Of a stretch of DNA of 64,000 nucleotides, positions 1-8,883 are shown in pieces; within the stretch, counting starts at the first letter, position 1, and every line of letters starts with the position of its first letter. The stretch is from Paludisphaera soli (lineage in GTDB: Bacteria > Planctomycetota > Planctomycetia > Isosphaerales > Isosphaeraceae), in contig NZ_JAALJI010000021.1 in NCBI RefSeq assembly GCF_011064595.1, forward strand, positions 62,001 through 126,000. The letters run 5' to 3'. Position numbers and translations under genes: made by a program. The notes beneath the pieces were generated by a model. The model made no database searches. It was not told the origin of the DNA and saw only the letters and a program-made list of their open reading frames with translations.

Positions 1-79
1 CTTCGGCCAGGCCGGCTTCCCGCAGGTCGGCGATCAACGCGAGGGCCCCGGCCCTGGCGATCTCGGCTCGCTTCCTCAT
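1..79 (-). CDS. hypothetical protein, N-terminal fragment
   Basis: The first 26 codons of a gene that runs off the left edge. The ATG at 79-77 has a good Shine-Dalgarno sequence (GGGAGG) about 8 bases upstream. The visible peptide begins MRKRAEIARAG and is rich in Ala, Arg and Leu, consistent with an amphipathic helix. Too little is present to name a family. It lies 112 bp downstream of the kinase gene on the same strand, so it could be the last gene of that transcription unit. Confidence 0.5.
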   Translation of the reverse strand, partial: MRKRAEIARAGALALIADLREAGLAE

Positions 80-191
80 CGGTCACGACCTCCCGAAGCC
101 CTGCGCGGCCGGCCCGTCGCGGCGGCGCGACCATCGGGGTCGAGTCTATCGGCCGGCCTCCGGATGCACAACGACCCTGCCGGGGTCGCGT

Positions 192-2660
192 TCAGCGGTC
201 GGGTTCGGCGGCGGCCAGGCGGACGTACTTCTCGCGGAGGCCGGCGAGGTGGCGGCGGCAGACCTCGTCGTCGGGGGCGAGATCGAAGGCGGCGGCGGCC
301 TCGGTCAAGGCGGCGCGGAGGGAACGCTCGACGGCCTCGCGGTCGTCCGCGGCCCAGCCGTCCTTCGCCTGCTGCTCCAGGGCCCGGCTCAGCATCATGC
401 GGGCCTCGACCGAGGCGGGGTCGCGGGCCGTCACGGCGCGGGCCAGCGCGTCCAGCCAGGCGGTCGTGCGGCGCGCCTCGTCGACCCGCCCGGCGCGGCG
501 GGCCTCGGCGGCCCAGGAGCAGCCGAGATGGGTGAGGCGATCGAGCACATCGTCCCGGAAGTCGCGGGGGAGTCGCCGCCCGGCGAACCGTCCGTCCAGC
601 TCGACCGTGAGCCGTCTCGCCGTCTCGTCCGGGGCGATGCGGAGGTCGGCGGCGGCCTCGGCCGACGAGCGGAGCTGGCAGGCCGTCAAATCGGCCAGGA
701 GGGTGTTCAAGGACTGCGGGACGCGCGCGCCTTCGGGGAGCCGGTCGTAGGCCAGCCAGGCGGCGTCGGTCGCCGCCGCGGTCGCCGACGACAGGCCGTG
801 GGTCTCGTCCTCCAGGACGGCGAGCGAGGCGAGCAGGCCCATAATCGGGTCGTCGGTCCGGTCGCGAAGCTCGCGGAACCGTTCGGCGTTCGCCCGCGAG
901 ATCCGCCTCGCCGCGTCGGGCTCGCCGTGTTCGCGCAGCCAGAGGGCGAGCTGGGCGCGCGAGCTGTGCAGGATCACGAACGAGTCGAGGGCCCGGAATT
1001 CGCCCGCGTGGGGCGCCAGGGCCCGGTCCACCCGGAGGAATTCGGCCTCCGCTTCGGCCGCGTCGGGCCCCTGAGCGAGGAACTGCCCGCGCCGGACGAC
1101 GACCTCGGCGAAGCGGATCGCGCGCTCGATCTTCGCGTCGGCCGGCGGCGCGTCGGCCCCGGGCGCCAGTAGGTCGGCGGCGTCGGCCAGGAGCCGGACG
1201 CTGTCGTCCCGAGCCCCCGCGCGGTCGCGGTGCTCGGCGAGCTTCATCTCCAGGCCGGCGACCGCGACGGCGTGGCGCGCGGCGATCTCGGGGTTGCGAC
1301 GGAGCTTGGCCGTGAGGGCGAGCACCGCCGCCGTCGCGTCGTCGGCGCGCTGGCTGGACGAGCGCTCGGGCGCGTCCACGGCCTGGCGGAGCAGGTCCAC
1401 CAGGTCGGCGACCGCCGCGTCGGCCGTCGCCTCGCCCTCCAGGGCCCGCGTCAACGCGGCCTCGGCGCGACCCCGCTGGTGTTCCGACCGCCGCCACAGG
1501 ACGGTCAGGCCGACGAGGGCGACGAGCACCGTGGCGGCGAGCGCGGCGGCCAGCGCCGCGAGCGCCGGCCGGCGTCGGCACCACCGCGCCAGCCGTCCGG
1601 CGGCCGAGACGGGGCGGGCGCGGATCGGGAAGCCGTCCAGCCAGCGCCGCAGGTCGTCGGCCAGGTCCGCGGCCGAGGCGTAGCGGCGCGCCGGGTCCTT
1701 CGCCAGGCAGGTCAGGGCGATCGTCTCCAGGTCGAGCGGGAGGCCCGGCGCGAGCGCCCGGGGCGGCGTGGGGCCGGCCGACCTCGGCACGCCCGGGTCC
1801 TCGATCGGCCGGCCGCCGCGGGACGGCGGCCGATTCGTCAGCAGCGCGTAGAGCGTCGCCCCCAGGGCGTACACGTCGGCGGCCGGCCCGAGGGCGCCGG
1901 GCCGGCCGGCCGCCTGCTCGGGCGCCATGAACGCGGGCGTCCCGCGCACGCCGAGCGCCTCCCAGCCGCCCGCCGCGTCGGCCTCGTCGCGGGCGACGCC
2001 GAAGTCGGAGAGCAGGGGGGTGAGCTCGGACCAGTCGGCGCCCGGCGGGCCGTCCAGCAGGATGTTGGCCGGCTTCAGGTCCAGGTGGAGCAGCCCCGCC
2101 CGATGGATCGCCTCGACGGCCCGGGCGACGGCCTCGATCAGCCTCGCGGCCTCGCGCGGCGGGATCCGGCCGGCACCCGCGCCCCGGCGCAGGCTGCCTC
2201 CGGGGATCAGGTCGAGGATCAGGTAGAGTCGGCCGTCGTGCTCGCCCGCCTCGTGCAGCCGGACGATGTTCGGGTGCCGCACCCGGGCGGCCGCGCGCGC
2301 CTCGCGGAGCCATCGGCCCCGCGCCCGGTCGTCGAGGGCCGGGCCCCCACCCAGGACCTTGACGGCGACCCGCCGGCCCAGCTTGGGCTGCAACGCCTCA
2401 TAGACCACGCCCGAGCCGCCCCGCCCCAGTTCCGCCCCCAGGACGCAGCCGGGGATCTCCGGCGGCGTCCCGGGCGGATCCTGGCGGGGGCCGTCGCCGG
2501 TCTCGGTGGAGTCGAACCGGGCCAGGCTTTCGAGCCGTTCGCGGCATGCGGGGCAGGCGGCGAGGTGCGATTCCAGCGAGCCGAAGGCGTCGGCGTCCAG
2601 CGAGTCGGCCCCCAGGCGGAGGAGGGACTCGGGCGGGGGGCAGATCCCGGCCGGCGTCAC
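192..2660 (-). CDS. zinc-finger Ser/Thr protein kinase, membrane-anchored
   Basis: A membrane-anchored Hanks-type kinase of 822 residues. Near the N-terminus is an anti-sigma-like zinc motif (H32-x3-C36-x2-C39). The kinase domain follows, with a glycine loop (GRGGSG, about 79), Lys101, the catalytic loop HLDLKPAN (192-199), DFG (219-221) and an APE motif. A single membrane segment lies at about 365-389. The rest, about 430 residues, is an Ala/Arg-rich helical region that looks like degenerate TPRs. The start is a GTG whose last two bases begin the TGA stop of the upstream sigma factor (GTGA overlap), so the two are probably translationally coupled. The catalytic residues look intact. The zinc motif suggests it could bind the partner sigma factor directly; that is inference. 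Confidence 0.9.
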   Translation of the reverse strand: MTPAGICPPPESLLRLGADSLDADAFGSLESHLAACPACRERLESLARFDSTETGDGPRQDPPGTPPEIPGCVLGAELGRGGSGVVYEALQPKLGRRVAVKVLGGGPALDDRARGRWLREARAAARVRHPNIVRLHEAGEHDGRLYLILDLIPGGSLRRGAGAGRIPPREAARLIEAVARAVEAIHRAGLLHLDLKPANILLDGPPGADWSELTPLLSDFGVARDEADAAGGWEALGVRGTPAFMAPEQAAGRPGALGPAADVYALGATLYALLTNRPPSRGGRPIEDPGVPRSAGPTPPRALAPGLPLDLETIALTCLAKDPARRYASAADLADDLRRWLDGFPIRARPVSAAGRLARWCRRRPALAALAAALAATVLVALVGLTVLWRRSEHQRGRAEAALTRALEGEATADAAVADLVDLLRQAVDAPERSSSQRADDATAAVLALTAKLRRNPEIAARHAVAVAGLEMKLAEHRDRAGARDDSVRLLADAADLLAPGADAPPADAKIERAIRFAEVVVRRGQFLAQGPDAAEAEAEFLRVDRALAPHAGEFRALDSFVILHSSRAQLALWLREHGEPDAARRISRANAERFRELRDRTDDPIMGLLASLAVLEDETHGLSSATAAATDAAWLAYDRLPEGARVPQSLNTLLADLTACQLRSSAEAAADLRIAPDETARRLTVELDGRFAGRRLPRDFRDDVLDRLTHLGCSWAAEARRAGRVDEARRTTAWLDALARAVTARDPASVEARMMLSRALEQQAKDGWAADDREAVERSLRAALTEAAAAFDLAPDDEVCRRHLAGLREKYVRLAAAEPDR

Positions 2661-3262
2661 GGCCGGACTCCGGCGTCGGCCCGCGCCGCCTCCTCGCGGA
2701 GCATCCGGCGGACCCGCTTCTGGGCGGCGAAGGCGGCGGCGTACGAGAGCCCGGCGGCCTCGGCCGCCTCGCGGACCGGGGCGTCCTCGACGGCGATGCT
2801 CCAGAAGACCTGCCAGGTCCGGGCGTCGACCCGGCGGCGGACGGCCTCCTGCACCCGCGCGGCCTCTCTCAGGAGGGCTGGGCGGCCGGGATCGTCCGGG
2901 CCTTCCGGCTCGTCGTCGATCGTCGCGGCGGCGAGGTCTCCGGCGGGCGGCCCGACGCGGGCCTCCTCGGCCCGCAGCCGTCGCCAGTGGTCCACGGCGC
3001 GGGAGCGGCAGAGCCGGCCCAGCCAGGCGCGGAACCGTCGGCCGGGGTCGTAGCGGTAGCCCCGCATCCGGCCAGCCAGCTCGATCCAGATCCGCTGGCA
3101 AAGCTCCTCGGTCGCGTCGGGGTCGAACCGGTAGCGTCGGACGTGCCGCCGGATCGCCCGGTCGTATCGGAGTACGAACGCCGACCAGGCGTCGTGGTCG
3201 GCCCAGTCGCCCAGGCGTTCGAGCAGGGCCCCGTCGGTGGTCTCGCCTTCGTGCAGGAGCAT
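2657..3262 (-). CDS. ECF RNA polymerase sigma factor
   Basis: A sigma-70 family factor of 201 residues. Region 2 is visible as DAWSAFVLRYDRAIRRHVRR followed by DATEELCQRIWIELA, and region 4 as a helix-turn-helix around VREAAEAAGLSYAAAFAAQK. The start at 3262 is preferred over an in-frame ATG at 3277 because GGGGAGG sits 8 bases before it. The stop overlaps the GTG start of the downstream kinase, the usual planctomycete arrangement of sigma factor plus kinase. A 181 bp divergent intergenic region separates it from a PEP-CTERM gene. Confidence 0.9.
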   Translation of the reverse strand: MLLHEGETTDGALLERLGDWADHDAWSAFVLRYDRAIRRHVRRYRFDPDATEELCQRIWIELAGRMRGYRYDPGRRFRAWLGRLCRSRAVDHWRRLRAEEARVGPPAGDLAAATIDDEPEGPDDPGRPALLREAARVQEAVRRRVDARTWQVFWSIAVEDAPVREAAEAAGLSYAAAFAAQKRVRRMLREEAARADAGVRP

Positions 3263-3443
3263 GCCGCGCCTCCCCAAAGGTGCCGTCCGGCCGATCCGAA
3301 TCGATCCGCGTCGGCGAGTTAATCCACTTCGTCATGATTGGTGGACGCCCGCGACCCGCCCATCCTAACCGGACCCGGGGCGGCGGGCGACGCCGTTGTT
3401 TTTTTCCCGCGGGCGATGCCGCCGGATCACCCAGGAGCCTCCC

Positions 3444-4250
3444 ATGCCCCGACCGAACGCCCTCAAATCCGCCGCCACGGCGGCCTTCTGCGGCCTGGCT
3501 TTCGCCACGTCCGCAGCCGCCGACATGATCGACTTCGAGACCCGCCCCGATGGATCCACGCCCGTGGACGACGCCCGGCTGGTCAGCCCGTACGCCATCG
3601 CGGGCGGGGGCTCGGTCCGCTTCTTCTTCGATGTGAACGGGAACGACCGGTTCGACCTGGGGGTGGACGCCTTGCCCCGGTTCGAGGCCAGGGGCGAGGA
3701 CGGGACCGACGGATTCGTCTCCAGCACGGCCCCCGGGCCGTTCGACCGGGCACGGGAGGGCTACGGCCTTCAGCTCGGCCGCTGGTTCCTACGCCAGCCC
3801 GACGGCATCGGCGTGCTGCCGGGGCCGTTCCTGATCGAGTACGACACGACGCAGGTCATCCGGGAGTTCTCCGGCGAGATCTGGGACATCGACGGCGGGG
3901 AGCAGTGGCGGGTCGACGTGTTGAACGGGACGGGATCGATCCTGACTACGCTGCTCTCGCCCCAGGGGGTCGGCCGTAACGACCCCGCCACCCTCGACAG
4001 CCTCCCCTGGAACTTCGGCTTCAAGGGCCTGCCGGACGGCGTGAAGTCGATCCGCCTGACCTTCGTGGGGACGAAGACGGACGGCATCGGCCTGGCGTTC
4101 AACAACTTCAGCCCGACGTTCGCCGTGCCGGGCTCGGTCGTCCCCGAGCCGTCGAGCCTGGCCCTGATGGCGATCGGCCTGGCCGCCGCGGCGGCGGGCC
4201 GTCGCCGGCGCATGGTCGCGGGCATGGGATTTGCGAAAACACCGCGTTAG
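3444..4250 (+). CDS. PEP-CTERM sorting domain protein
   Basis: An exported protein of 268 residues with an N-terminal signal peptide (LKSAATAAFCGLAFATSAAA). A C-terminal PEP-CTERM tail reads VPEPSSLALMAIGLAAAAAG followed by an Arg cluster. Such tails are recognised by exosortase/archaeosortase systems, which cleave near the PEP motif. No exosortase gene is in the window. The middle part is not assigned to a family; it contains acidic stretches and Gly-rich turns typical of a secreted beta-sandwich. The start was chosen for CAGGAG 8 bases upstream. After the tail, 13 residues (MVAGMGFAKTPR region) extend past the Arg cluster, slightly longer than usual. Confidence 0.8.
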   Translation: MPRPNALKSAATAAFCGLAFATSAAADMIDFETRPDGSTPVDDARLVSPYAIAGGGSVRFFFDVNGNDRFDLGVDALPRFEARGEDGTDGFVSSTAPGPFDRAREGYGLQLGRWFLRQPDGIGVLPGPFLIEYDTTQVIREFSGEIWDIDGGEQWRVDVLNGTGSILTTLLSPQGVGRNDPATLDSLPWNFGFKGLPDGVKSIRLTFVGTKTDGIGLAFNNFSPTFAVPGSVVPEPSSLALMAIGLAAAAAGRRRRMVAGMGFAKTPR

Positions 4251-4253
4251 AAT
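4248..4253 (+). promoter_or_regulatory. possible -10 box (TAGAAT) before the hybrid kinase
   Basis: A TAGAAT hexamer at the stop of the PEP-CTERM gene and about 100 bp before the hybrid kinase start. No convincing -35 element at 16-18 bp was found. The same hexamer precedes three other plus-strand genes in the window. Confidence 0.25.
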
Positions 4254-4353
4254 TCGATGAGGGCCTCGTCGATCCCTGCCCGCCGCGTGGCGTGCCTGCG
4301 GTCCCGGCCCGATGTCGCCGGCCTCCGGCGGCGAGCCGAGCCGAGGGGCGGGG

Positions 4354-7300
4354 ATGGGCGGGGAGTCGGAACGGAACAACCTGCTGGGGGTCGGCGCGCT
4401 GGCCCTCCTGGTCGTGGTCAACGGGACCGTCTCGTACCGCAAGGCCGAGACGGTCCGCTTCGCCGCCGCGCGGGCGACCCGGGCCGAGGAGGTCCTGGTC
4501 GCGCTGGCGGACCTGCGCGCCGACGCCCGCGACGAAGCCTGGCCCCGCGTCCGCGAGGGGGTCGCGCGGCTGGCGACCCTCGCGGCCGACGATCCCGTGC
4601 AGGCGGCGCGGGTCGCCGCGCTGGAGGCGGGGATCGTCGCGTCGAACGGGCGGGGCCTCCCCGCCGACGCGGCGCGGGCGATCGAGGACGACGCGAAGGC
4701 CCGGCTCGCACGCCGCCGCGGCCAGGTGGACAGTGCGTACGCCGACGCGATCCGCTTCGGCGCGGCCGCGGTCGTCTCCAGCCTGCTGGCGATCGCGGCG
4801 GCCGGCTGGCTGCTGATCCGGGGGGCCGCCGTCCGCCGCCGCACCGAGCGCGAGCGGGCCCGGCTGGCCGACATCGTGCAGTCGTCGGACGACGCGATCA
4901 TCGCCGAGTCGCTGGCCGGCGTGGTCGAGAGCTGGAACCCCGGCGCCGAGGCCCTCTTCGGCTACACGGCCGAGGAGATGATCGGCCGGCCCATCGACCC
5001 GATCATCCCGCCCGACCGCCGCGACGAGGAACGCCTCATCCTGGGACGCATCGCGCGCGGGGAGCGCCTGGAGCACTTCGATACGGCCCGACTGACCAAG
5101 GACGGCCGCCTCGTCGACGTCTCGGTCAGCGTCTCCCCGATCCGCCACGCCGACGGCCGGGTGGCGGCCGCGGCGAAGGTCGTCCGCGACGTCACCGGCC
5201 GCAGGGAGGTGGAGGCCCGGGCGCGCGAGGCCGCCGCGGCGAACGCCAAGTTCCGCACCCTGTTCGAGCAGGGCTTCCAGTTCGCGGGCGTCCTCTCCAC
5301 CGACGGCGTGCTGGTGGAGGCCAACCGCGCGTGCCTGGCGTTCTGCGGCTTCACGCGCGACGAGGTGCTGGGCCGGCCGTTCTGGGAGTGCGGCTGGTGG
5401 GACCGCTCGCCCGAGCTGGTGGAGATGGTCCGGGACGCCTGCGAGCGGGCGGCGGCGGGGGAGGCCTTCCGCGGCGAGAGCCCCTACTTCCTGGCCGACG
5501 GCTCGATGCGGCACGTCGACATGTCGATCGCCCCGGTGGTGGACGAGGAGGGCCGCGTCCTCTTCCTCTCGCCGACCGGCGTCGACGTCACCGACCGCCG
5601 CCGCGCCGAGGACGCCCTGCGCGAGAGCGAGGCGCAGCTGCGGGAGTTCGCCGACGCCGCCCCGGCCATGCTCTGGGCGACCGACGAGGCGGGCTGGTGC
5701 ACGTTCCTCTCCCGGGGCTGGTACGAGTTCACCGGCCAGGGCGAGGAGGAGGGCCTCGGGTTCGGCTGGCTGGCGGCCGTCCACCCGGAGGATCGGCCGA
5801 CCGCCGAGGCGGCGTTCCGGGACGCCCTCGCCCGCCGCGGGGCCTACTCGTTCGAGCATCGCCTGCGGCGCGCCGACGGGTCGTACGGCTGGGTCATCGA
5901 CGCCGGCCGGCCGCGGATCTCGGCCGAGGGCGCGTTCCAGGGCCACGTCGGCTCGGTCATCGAGATCAGCGACCGCAAGGCGGGCGAGGAGTCGCTCCGG
6001 CGCTCCGAGGAGCGCTACCGCACCCTGTTCACGTCGATCGACCAGGGGTTCTGCGTGGTCGAGGTGCTGTTCGAGGAGGGACGCGGGGTCGACTATCGGT
6101 TCGTCGAGGCGAACCCCGTGTTCGAATCCCAGACGGGACTGAAGGAGCCGGCGGGGCGGCGGGCGCTGGAGCTGGTCCCCGATCTGGAGCCCCACTGGGC
6201 CGAGGCCTACGGCCGGGTCGCCCGGACCGGGGAGCCCGTCCGGTTCCTCCAGGAGTCGCCCGCGTTGGGGCGCTGGTTCGACGTCTACGCGTTCCGGATC
6301 GGCGAGGCCGGCGGGGACCTCGTGGCCATCCTGTTCACCGACGTCTCGGAGCGGAAGCGGGACGAGGAAGAGCGGGAGCGGCTCCACCGCCACGTCGCGT
6401 ACGAGCGGGAGCGGCTGGCCGAGGCGTTCGAGCGGTCGCCGGCGTTCGTGGCCGTGCTCCGGGGGCCCGACCACGTCTACGAGCGGGCGAACCCGCGGTA
6501 CGTCCAGCTCGTCGGCCGTCGCGACCTGCTGGGCCGGCCGATCCGGGAGGTCGTGCCCGAGGTGGAGGACCAGGGCTACTTCGAGATCCTCGACCGGGTC
6601 TTCCGGACGGGGAGGCCGTATGTGGCCGTCGACCGCCCGGTGCGGCTCGCCCGGGGCCACGGGGGGGCGATGGAGGACCGCTGGCTGGACTTCGTCTTCC
6701 AGGCGCTCCACGACCCGGACGGCCGCATCTCCGGGATCCTCATCCACGGCATCGACCTGACCGATCGCAAGCGGGCCGAGGACCAGCTCCGCGAGAAGGA
6801 CCAGCGGCTCCAGCTCCTGCTGGACAACGCGGCCGACTACGCCGTGGTGATCACCGATCCGGAGGGGGTCGTCGTCGACTGGGCGGGGGGCGCCGAGGCG
6901 ATCACCGGCTTCGCCCCGCACGAGGTCCTGGGCCGGCCGATCGAGTTCCTGTTCACGCCCGAGGATCGCGCCTCCGGCGTCCCCGCGAGGGAGCGGGCGG
7001 CGGCGGCCCGCGAGGGCCGGGCCGAGGACCGGCGCTGGCACCTGCGCCGGGACGGCTCCGAGTTCTTCGGCGAGGGGGTGCAGGTCCCCCTGCGGGACGA
7101 GGCCGGGCTGCACGGCTTCGGCAAGGTCCTCCGCGACGCGACGGCGCGCAAGCGGGCCGAGGAATCGGTCCGGTTCCTGGCCGACGCCAGCGCCTCGCTC
7201 GCCGAGCTGGTGGACCACGAGAGCACCCTGCGCCGGATCGCCAACCTCGCCGTCGTCGGCTTCGCCGACTGGTGCGCCGTCGACGTCCTCGACCCCGCCG

Positions 7301-8859
7301 GGGCCCGCCGGCGGCTGGCGGTCGCCCGCGCGGACCGGTTGGAGGACCCGCCGGACCGGGGGGCCGACCCGACCGGCCGGGAGTCGGACGAGGTTGCCGG
7401 CGTGATCCCCCACGTCCTCCGCACCGGGGAGCCCGAGGTCGTCTTCGACCTCGCCGACCTGGACCCCGAGGCGGCCGCCCAGGGGCCCGCCCGGATCGCC
7501 CGGCTGCGGGGCCTGGGGGTCCGCTCCTACCTGTGCGTGCCGCTGCTGTCGCGCGGTCGGGTGGTCGGCGGGATCTCGTTCCTGAGCGCCTCCGGCCGCC
7601 GCCGGTTCGGCCCCGACGAGCTGCGGCTCGCCCAGGACCTGGCCGAGCGGGTGGCCGTGGCCGTCGAGAACGCCCAGCTCTACCGCGCCCTCCAGGAGAC
7701 CGACCGCCGCAAGGACGAGTTCCTGGCGACCCTGGCCCACGAGCTGCGCAACCCGCTGGCCCCGGTCCGCAACGGCATGCAGATCCTCCGCCTGGGCCCC
7801 GCCGCCGGCGAGGCCCGCGAGCGCACCCTGGGGATGATGGACCGCCAGCTCGCCCACCTCGTCCGCCTGGTGGACGACCTGATGGACGTCTCCCGCGTGA
7901 CCAGCGGCAAGGTGGTCCTGCGGCGCGAGCGCGTCGAGCTGCGCGAGATCGTCGAAGCGGCCGTCGAGACCAGCCGGCAGATGATCGACGGCGGCGGCCA
8001 CGAGCTGGTCGTCCGCGTTCCCGAGGGGCCGCTGCCGCTCGACGCCGACCGCACCCGGCTCGTCCAGGTGGTCTCCAACCTGCTCAACAACGCCGCCAAG
8101 TACACGCCGCAAGGGGGCCGGATCGAGGTGTCCGCGGCCCTCGAAGGGGCGGCCGTCGCGATCCGGGTCGCCGACGACGGCATCGGCGTCCCGGCCGAGA
8201 TGCTCCCCCGGATCTTCGACATGTTCACCCAGGTCGGCGCGTCGCTGGACCGGGCCCAGGGGGGCCTCGGCATCGGCCTGACGCTGGTCCGCCGCCTCGT
8301 CGAGCTGCACGGCGGCTCGGTCTCCGCCGAGAGCGCCGGGGCGGGGAAGGGGAGCGCCTTCCTCGTCCGCCTCCCCCTGGCCCTCGACCTCGGCCGCGAC
8401 CCGGATCGACGGGCCGTGGTCCGTGCCGCCGACCCGTCGGCCGAGGGCGACGCGGGTCCCGGGGCCGGGCGGGTGACGATCCTGGTCGTCGACGACAACC
8501 GCGACTCCGCCGAGAGCCTGGCCGCGCTCCTGACGATGAAGGGCCACGAGGTCCGCACGGCGCACGACGGCCCCGAGGCCCTGCGGGTCCTGGCGGACTT
8601 CCGCCCCCGCCTGGTGCTCCTGGACCTGGGGCTCCCCGGCATGAGCGGCTACGAGGTCGCCCGCCGCGTCCGCGAGAGCCCCGCCCTACGCGGCGTCGAG
8701 CTGGCCGCCCTCACCGGCTGGGGCCAGGACGAGGACCGCCGCCGCACCCGCGAGGCCGGCTTCAACCACCACCTCGTCAAGCCCGCCGACCCCGTCGCCG
8801 TCGAGGCCATCCTCGCCGGCCTCGAACCCCCCGCCCCCGATCGCGAAGGGCCGCGCTGA
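4354..8859 (+). CDS. multi-PAS/GAF hybrid sensor histidine kinase with receiver domain
   Basis: A very large hybrid histidine kinase of about 1501 residues. Visible order: membrane helix (LLGVGALALLVVVNG), a short helical extracytoplasmic segment, a second membrane helix (AVVSSLLAIAAAGWLLI), about six PAS/PAC modules, a GAF domain (ending VAVAVENAQLYRALQE), HisKA with H-box HELRNPLA, and HATPase_c with N-box NLLNNAAKY and G-boxes. A C-terminal receiver (ILVVDDNRDSA, phosphoacceptor in LLDLGLPGMSG, Lys in HLVKPAD) completes it. All catalytic motifs look intact. PAS-PAC linkers repeat as DVT.RR and R-A-E-D, the usual signs of module duplication. The start at 4354 is preferred because of GAGGGGCGGGG before it; ATG 4312 is possible. 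No response-regulator gene is adjacent, so output may pass through its own receiver or a distant partner. Confidence 0.92.
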   Translation: MGGESERNNLLGVGALALLVVVNGTVSYRKAETVRFAAARATRAEEVLVALADLRADARDEAWPRVREGVARLATLAADDPVQAARVAALEAGIVASNGRGLPADAARAIEDDAKARLARRRGQVDSAYADAIRFGAAAVVSSLLAIAAAGWLLIRGAAVRRRTERERARLADIVQSSDDAIIAESLAGVVESWNPGAEALFGYTAEEMIGRPIDPIIPPDRRDEERLILGRIARGERLEHFDTARLTKDGRLVDVSVSVSPIRHADGRVAAAAKVVRDVTGRREVEARAREAAAANAKFRTLFEQGFQFAGVLSTDGVLVEANRACLAFCGFTRDEVLGRPFWECGWWDRSPELVEMVRDACERAAAGEAFRGESPYFLADGSMRHVDMSIAPVVDEEGRVLFLSPTGVDVTDRRRAEDALRESEAQLREFADAAPAMLWATDEAGWCTFLSRGWYEFTGQGEEEGLGFGWLAAVHPEDRPTAEAAFRDALARRGAYSFEHRLRRADGSYGWVIDAGRPRISAEGAFQGHVGSVIEISDRKAGEESLRRSEERYRTLFTSIDQGFCVVEVLFEEGRGVDYRFVEANPVFESQTGLKEPAGRRALELVPDLEPHWAEAYGRVARTGEPVRFLQESPALGRWFDVYAFRIGEAGGDLVAILFTDVSERKRDEEERERLHRHVAYERERLAEAFERSPAFVAVLRGPDHVYERANPRYVQLVGRRDLLGRPIREVVPEVEDQGYFEILDRVFRTGRPYVAVDRPVRLARGHGGAMEDRWLDFVFQALHDPDGRISGILIHGIDLTDRKRAEDQLREKDQRLQLLLDNAADYAVVITDPEGVVVDWAGGAEAITGFAPHEVLGRPIEFLFTPEDRASGVPARERAAAAREGRAEDRRWHLRRDGSEFFGEGVQVPLRDEAGLHGFGKVLRDATARKRAEESVRFLADASASLAELVDHESTLRRIANLAVVGFADWCAVDVLDPAGARRRLAVARADRLEDPPDRGADPTGRESDEVAGVIPHVLRTGEPEVVFDLADLDPEAAAQGPARIARLRGLGVRSYLCVPLLSRGRVVGGISFLSASGRRRFGPDELRLAQDLAERVAVAVENAQLYRALQETDRRKDEFLATLAHELRNPLAPVRNGMQILRLGPAAGEARERTLGMMDRQLAHLVRLVDDLMDVSRVTSGKVVLRRERVELREIVEAAVETSRQMIDGGGHELVVRVPEGPLPLDADRTRLVQVVSNLLNNAAKYTPQGGRIEVSAALEGAAVAIRVADDGIGVPAEMLPRIFDMFTQVGASLDRAQGGLGIGLTLVRRLVELHGGSVSAESAGAGKGSAFLVRLPLALDLGRDPDRRAVVRAADPSAEGDAGPGAGRVTILVVDDNRDSAESLAALLTMKGHEVRTAHDGPEALRVLADFRPRLVLLDLGLPGMSGYEVARRVRESPALRGVELAALTGWGQDEDRRRTREAGFNHHLVKPADPVAVEAILAGLEPPAPDREGPR

Positions 8860-8883
8860 GGCGGGCGGGGGGCGGCCGCCTCA
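8857..8883. terminator. hairpin between convergent genes
   Basis: A perfect 8 bp inverted repeat, TGAGGCGG and CCGCCTCA, separated by 11 G/C-rich bases. It begins inside the stop codon of the hybrid kinase and ends one base before the stop of the convergent adaptor gene. There is no T-tract. It probably ends transcription from both sides. Confidence 0.4.

Noticed and set aside
6115-6135. tRNA T-arm-like GTTCGAATCCC
   Set aside because: It lies inside the hybrid kinase coding frame and no cloverleaf can be drawn around it.
4108-8565. 1485-codon minus-strand frame opposite the hybrid kinase, and a 1561-codon plus-strand frame at 4257-8942
   Set aside because: Both shadow the kinase, show no domain and consist of Arg/Gly/Pro/Ala-rich filler.
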